Of a DNA stretch of 64,000 nt, positions 60,790-64,000 are shown in pieces (the stretch's first letter is position 1; the number at the start of each line of letters is the position of its first letter). A model generated the notes under the pieces. That model saw only the letters and a list, made by a program, of their open reading frames with translations, was not told the DNA's origin and did not search any database. Source of the DNA: Labrys sp. WJW (GTDB taxonomy: Bacteria > Pseudomonadota > Alphaproteobacteria > Rhizobiales > Labraceae); NCBI RefSeq assembly GCF_001676615.1, contig NZ_LYXZ01000016.1:62001-126000 (forward strand), read 5' to 3'. The translations under genes were made by a program, and so were the position numbers.

Positions 60790-61551
60790 TCAGGCATAAA
60801 TCGCCTTCACGCCACCCTTCTCCAGCAGGTTGCGGGCACGAGGCGTCTCTTCGGTGACCAGCGTATCGATCGACGACAGCGTAGCGAAATGGTGCGCCGC
60901 CACGGTGCCGAATTTATCCGGGGTCGCCACCGCGACGACCTCGGCAGCCGCCTTGATCATGGCCGCCTTGATCGCAGCCTCGTCATAGCCGGCAGTGGTC
61001 AACCCGAACTCCTCGTGGATGCCGTGCACGCCGATGAAGCACAGATCGGCATTGATGGCGTGAAGCTGGTCGAGCACGCGCGCGCCCAGCACCATCTGGC
61101 TGCGCTTGTCGAAGATGCCGCCGAGCAGAATGACCTCCAGATGCGGATGCTCGGTCGTTGCGCTCGCAATCAGCGGACTGTTGGTGACGATGGTCGCCCG
61201 GAGATCGCGGGGCAACTGCCTGGCCACTTCGAGATTGGTGGTGCCCCCGTCGATGACGACCACCTGATCCGGCAGCACGAGCCCGGCCGCCGCCCGGGCT
61301 AGGCGCGCCTTCAGGCCTGCTGCGATCTTGTAGCGCCCCTGGAAGGGCAATCCGCCCGGCGAGACCGGCAGGGCGGCGCCATGGACGCGCTTGATCAGGC
61401 CTTCGGCCGCCATGTCCCGGAAATCGCGCCGGATGGTGTCCTCGGAAACCTCGAAATGGGCCGAGACCTCCTGGGTCGAGAGCCGGCCCTTGGCCTCCAG
61501 CTCCGACAGGACGAAAGCGCGCCGTTCATCAGGCGTGGATTCGATGGGCAC
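60790..61551 (-). CDS. DeoR-family transcriptional regulator (GlpR/AgaR-like)
   Basis: 253 residues. The DeoR helix-turn-helix is VLSELEAKGRLSTQEVSAHF and SEDTIRRDFRDMAAEGLIKR; the C-terminal sugar-phosphate-sensor domain has VVIDGGTTNLEVARQLP and the HGIHEEFGLTTAGYDEAAIK motif. The start is a GTG at 61551 preceded by GAGGAAT. It diverges from the NagA-like gene across 81 bp, so it likely controls amino-sugar breakdown in response to a sugar phosphate. Confidence 0.92.
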   Translation of the reverse strand: MPIESTPDERRAFVLSELEAKGRLSTQEVSAHFEVSEDTIRRDFRDMAAEGLIKRVHGAALPVSPGGLPFQGRYKIAAGLKARLARAAAGLVLPDQVVVIDGGTTNLEVARQLPRDLRATIVTNSPLIASATTEHPHLEVILLGGIFDKRSQMVLGARVLDQLHAINADLCFIGVHGIHEEFGLTTAGYDEAAIKAAMIKAAAEVVAVATPDKFGTVAAHHFATLSSIDTLVTEETPRARNLLEKGGVKAIYA

Positions 61552-61632
61552 GATGATTCCTCGATTGCACGTTTACGCCGATATCGATAGATACATGCAT
61601 CTCCTATCACAACACCTGCCGACGGATCCAGC

Positions 61633-62847
61633 ATGAAAGAGCTCCTGTTAAAGGGCAACGTCATCCTCGAAGACGCCATTCACGAAGACGCCGTGATCCG
61701 CTGCACGGACGGCCGGATCGACGCGATCGAGCCCTATGCTTCCACGCATGAAGGCAAGGGATTGCTCGATTTCACCGGCCGCTATTTGTCGCCGGGTTTC
61801 GTCGACATTCACGTGCATGGCGGTGCCGGCGCCGACTATATGGATGGCACCATCGATGCCGTGCGACGGACCAATGTCGCCCATGCCAGGCACGGCACGA
61901 CCTCGATCTTTCCGACCACCACGACGGGTTCCTTTGCTCAGCTCGATGCGATGGTGAAAGCGTGCGAAAATGTGCAGGCATCCTGGACGCCCGCGGACGG
62001 CGCCCGCATCGCCGGCATCCATTTCTACGGCCCGTATTTCGCGGAGGACAAGGTCGGCATCCACGCGCCGGAGGGCCGGCGCGACCCGGTGCGGGAGGAA
62101 TATGAATATTTCCTCGGCCGGAAGATCATCAAGATCGCGACCTGCGCCTCCGAACTGCCCGGCGCCCTCGATTTCTTCGGCCATGCCCGCGAACGAGGCT
62201 GCTTCGTCACCTGCGGCCATTCCAATGCCTGCTGGAGCGAGTTGGAGGCGGCCTTCGCGCATGGCATGCGCCACGTCGACCATTTCTGGTGCGCCATGAG
62301 TTCGGTCACTTCCCTGCGCAAGCGCTTCGGCACGCCCATGCAGGCCGGGATGGAGCAATATGTCCTCGCCAACCCGGCGATGAGCACCGAGGTGATCGCC
62401 GACGGCGTCCACCTTTCCGACGACCTGCTGCGCTTCGCCTTCCGCCTGATCGGGCCCCGGCGCTGCTGCCTCGTCACCGATGCCAACCGCGCCATGGACA
62501 TGCCGCCCGGCCAATATCGCTTCGGCTCACAGGCGGACGGCAGCTGGGTCTGGAGCGACGGCCATTCCGTCCGGGGCGCGGACGGCAGCCTGGCGAGCTC
62601 GATGCATGGCATGGACCGGATGGTGAAGACCATGGCGAAGGCCATCGGCCAGGACCTGCCCGCCATCATCCGCATGGCCTCGCTGACGCCGGCCGAGCTT
62701 ACCGGCATCGCCGGCGAGGTCGGCAGCCTAGCGCCGGGCAAGCGGGCCGACATCGTGGTTCTCGATGGAAATTTAGAGGTCGAACGCGTCTTCATCGATG
62801 GCGAGCCCCTGTCCGTCACCGCTGCGGGGACCGATCAGGCAGCCTGA
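61633..62847 (+). CDS. NagA-like N-acetylglucosamine-6-phosphate deacetylase, missing the usual metal-ligand Glu
   Basis: 404 residues of the amidohydrolase superfamily. DIHVHGGAGADYMDG, the histidines of TCGHSNACWSELE and RHVDHFWCAMSS, ADGVHLSDD and catalytic Asp in CLVTDANRA align with NagA. The metal-binding glutamate of the usual HLEGP motif is Tyr here (IHFYGPYFAEDK). The family normally deacetylates GlcNAc-6-P. The change suggests a different metal geometry or substrate. It diverges from a DeoR regulator. The start ATG at 61633 begins the family N-terminus. Confidence 0.85.
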   Translation: MKELLLKGNVILEDAIHEDAVIRCTDGRIDAIEPYASTHEGKGLLDFTGRYLSPGFVDIHVHGGAGADYMDGTIDAVRRTNVAHARHGTTSIFPTTTTGSFAQLDAMVKACENVQASWTPADGARIAGIHFYGPYFAEDKVGIHAPEGRRDPVREEYEYFLGRKIIKIATCASELPGALDFFGHARERGCFVTCGHSNACWSELEAAFAHGMRHVDHFWCAMSSVTSLRKRFGTPMQAGMEQYVLANPAMSTEVIADGVHLSDDLLRFAFRLIGPRRCCLVTDANRAMDMPPGQYRFGSQADGSWVWSDGHSVRGADGSLASSMHGMDRMVKTMAKAIGQDLPAIIRMASLTPAELTGIAGEVGSLAPGKRADIVVLDGNLEVERVFIDGEPLSVTAAGTDQAA

Positions 62848-62887
62848 GCGCCCACCGCCCTCGCCTGCCAGAAGGCCGCGCGCGGGG

Positions 62888-64000
62888 TCAGGGCGAGGAC
62901 GATGCCGATGACGGCTGGTTCTGCACGCCGGTGAAGATGAAATCCTCGGGCGGCAGCGAGCCGTAGACGAAGGGCTCCTGCCGGTTTGCGGTTCGTGACA
63001 TCACGTCGCTGGTCACGAAGCGGAATACCTTGTTGATCTCCAGCCCTGGTTCCACCACCCGTCTGGCGAAGGCTTCGGCAAAGGCGCTGTGCCGGCTGTC
63101 GCCATCCTCGGCCACCGTGCCCTCCTTGGCCGAATAGACCACCAGCGTCGCTCCCGAAGGCTCGACCCGCGAGAGGCCGCGCCCGACCGAGCGGGTTGCG
63201 GCCGTCATCGTCATCTGCGCGGCAAAGGGGTTGTTGCGGCAGGCATCCAGCAGCACCAGCTTCAGGCGGCGCGCGCCGCTCAACGCCGACAGGACTCGCT
63301 GCAGGCTGACGGTTTCGTCGGGGACATCGCGATCGGACTGCAGCCTTGCATCGACGGGGATGAGATAATTCTGCCCCGTCAGCTCCATGCCATGGCCGGC
63401 ATAATAGAGGATGGCCCAGTCGGCCGTATCGGCCTTGGCAGAGAAAGCCCTGAGGGCATCGACCATGCCGGCACGCCCGAGATCGTAGGCGACCGTGACG
63501 TCCTGCACGCCAGCCGTTCGCAGAGCCGCGGCGACGAGGTCAGCGTCACGCCTGGGATTGGGCAGTTGCGACACGGCCTGATAGCGCGAATTGCCGATGA
63601 CCAGCGCGACCCGCCGCGATCCGTCGGCCGTAGCCTTCTGGGCGGCGGCCGGCAGGTTCTTCTTGCCGGCCTCGGCCTGCTGCACTGCCTTCGAGGCCCG
63701 GAAGAGCGTCACATAACGCTGGACATTGGGCAGGTTCGGATTGATCGAGAAGGCCATTTCCATGTCGGACAGGCCGGCTTCCCTCTCCTCGAGGCGCCAA
63801 TGGGCCAGTCCGCGATTGAGATAGGCCTCGGCATAGTCGCGCCGTGTCGCGATTGCCGTGTCGCAATCCGCCAGCGCCTCCCGCAATGCGCCCTTGGCCA
63901 GATAGAGCGCGCAGCGGCCCGAATGGAACTCGGCCATGCCGGGATTCAGGGCGATCGCCTTGCTGACATCCGCGATGGCCTCGTCGATCTCGCCCTGGGC
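62888..64000 (-). CDS. TPR-containing caspase-like (peptidase C14) protein, 5' end outside the window
   Basis: At least 370 residues; the frame is open to the window edge, so the true start is further right. Two or more TPR units (EIDEAIADVSKAIALNPGMA, EAYLNRGLAHWRLEEREAGL) precede the caspase domain, which starts RVALVIGNSRYQAVSQLPNP. The catalytic His is in LYYAGHGMELTGQNYLIPVD and the Cys in LVLLDACRNNPF. YSAKEGTVAEDGD and the C-terminal FIFTGVQ match bacterial caspase-like proteins. The role may be signalling, stress or regulated death; it is not fixed by context. Confidence 0.88.
   Translation of the reverse strand, partial: AQGEIDEAIADVSKAIALNPGMAEFHSGRCALYLAKGALREALADCDTAIATRRDYAEAYLNRGLAHWRLEEREAGLSDMEMAFSINPNLPNVQRYVTLFRASKAVQQAEAGKKNLPAAAQKATADGSRRVALVIGNSRYQAVSQLPNPRRDADLVAAALRTAGVQDVTVAYDLGRAGMVDALRAFSAKADTADWAILYYAGHGMELTGQNYLIPVDARLQSDRDVPDETVSLQRVLSALSGARRLKLVLLDACRNNPFAAQMTMTAATRSVGRGLSRVEPSGATLVVYSAKEGTVAEDGDSRHSAFAEAFARRVVEPGLEINKVFRFVTSDVMSRTANRQEPFVYGSLPPEDFIFTGVQNQPSSASSSP

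Overview
The window is GC-rich DNA from an alphaproteobacterium, almost certainly of the order Hyphomicrobiales (Rhizobiales). The evidence is a CtrA/ChpT cell-cycle pair, EipA (DUF1134), an MbfA-type ferritin-VIT iron exporter with an Irr-type box, a DUF1127 protein, and several palindromic intergenic repeat families typical of rhizobia and their relatives. The genus cannot be fixed from the sequence. No transposase, integrase, phage gene or CRISPR array was seen.

Bases 1-11334: a catabolic regulon. A LacI-type regulator heads a minus-strand operon (Gfo/Idh dehydrogenase, CoA-transferase, enoyl-CoA hydratase, aldehyde dehydrogenase). After a run of three hairpins comes a glucose/mannose-type (GtsA-like) ABC importer that leaves the left edge. 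A DUF993 aldolase-like gene diverges from lacI, and two GGAACGTTC palindromes lie between them. Bases 11418-14439 hold a Yip1-like membrane protein, the MbfA iron exporter, a class II aldolase and small proteins.

Bases 14875-21351: a glucokinase-like ROK kinase coupled to a GH15 glucoamylase, an aminotransferase, a membrane protein and an orphan sugar-binding protein. Bases 21197-23489 are scarred. A 100-bp piece of the sugar-binding gene is repeated on the far side of a TetR/SDR cassette, next to a gene remnant, a rhizobial palindromic element and tRNA-Gly(GCC). Then follow prfC, a 226-bp inverted-repeat element, an ArsR/old-yellow-enzyme pair, a GlxA-type regulator, DUF6717, half of an amino-acid ABC importer, a lytic transglycosylase and the pseudouridine pair psuK-psuG.

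Bases 33846-41517: a membrane-anchored coiled-coil protein, eipA, cysQ, chpT, a RidA protein, a secreted Cys-rich peptide, fliJ, ctrA with a long regulatory region dense in GANTC sites, and mtnN. Bases 42262-47123: a tandem glycine riboswitch and the gcvT-gcvH-gcvPA-gcvPB operon, with P-protein split in two. Bases 47609-50369: a GntR (YtrA-type), ABC ATPase and membrane-protein operon whose last gene is strikingly AT-rich.

Bases 50429-58243 hold the most intriguing block: SPFH/SHOCT, two DUF4178 proteins, a Gly-rich membrane peptide, DUF350, a membrane-embedded aminopropyltransferase, an exported FAD oxidoreductase and AdoMet decarboxylase, all on one strand and mostly overlapping. It looks like a membrane-bound polyamine-linked system of unknown purpose. 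The right end carries ETF-ubiquinone oxidoreductase, a DeoR regulator diverging from a NagA-like deacetylase that lacks the usual metal-ligand glutamate, and a TPR-caspase protein cut by the window edge.
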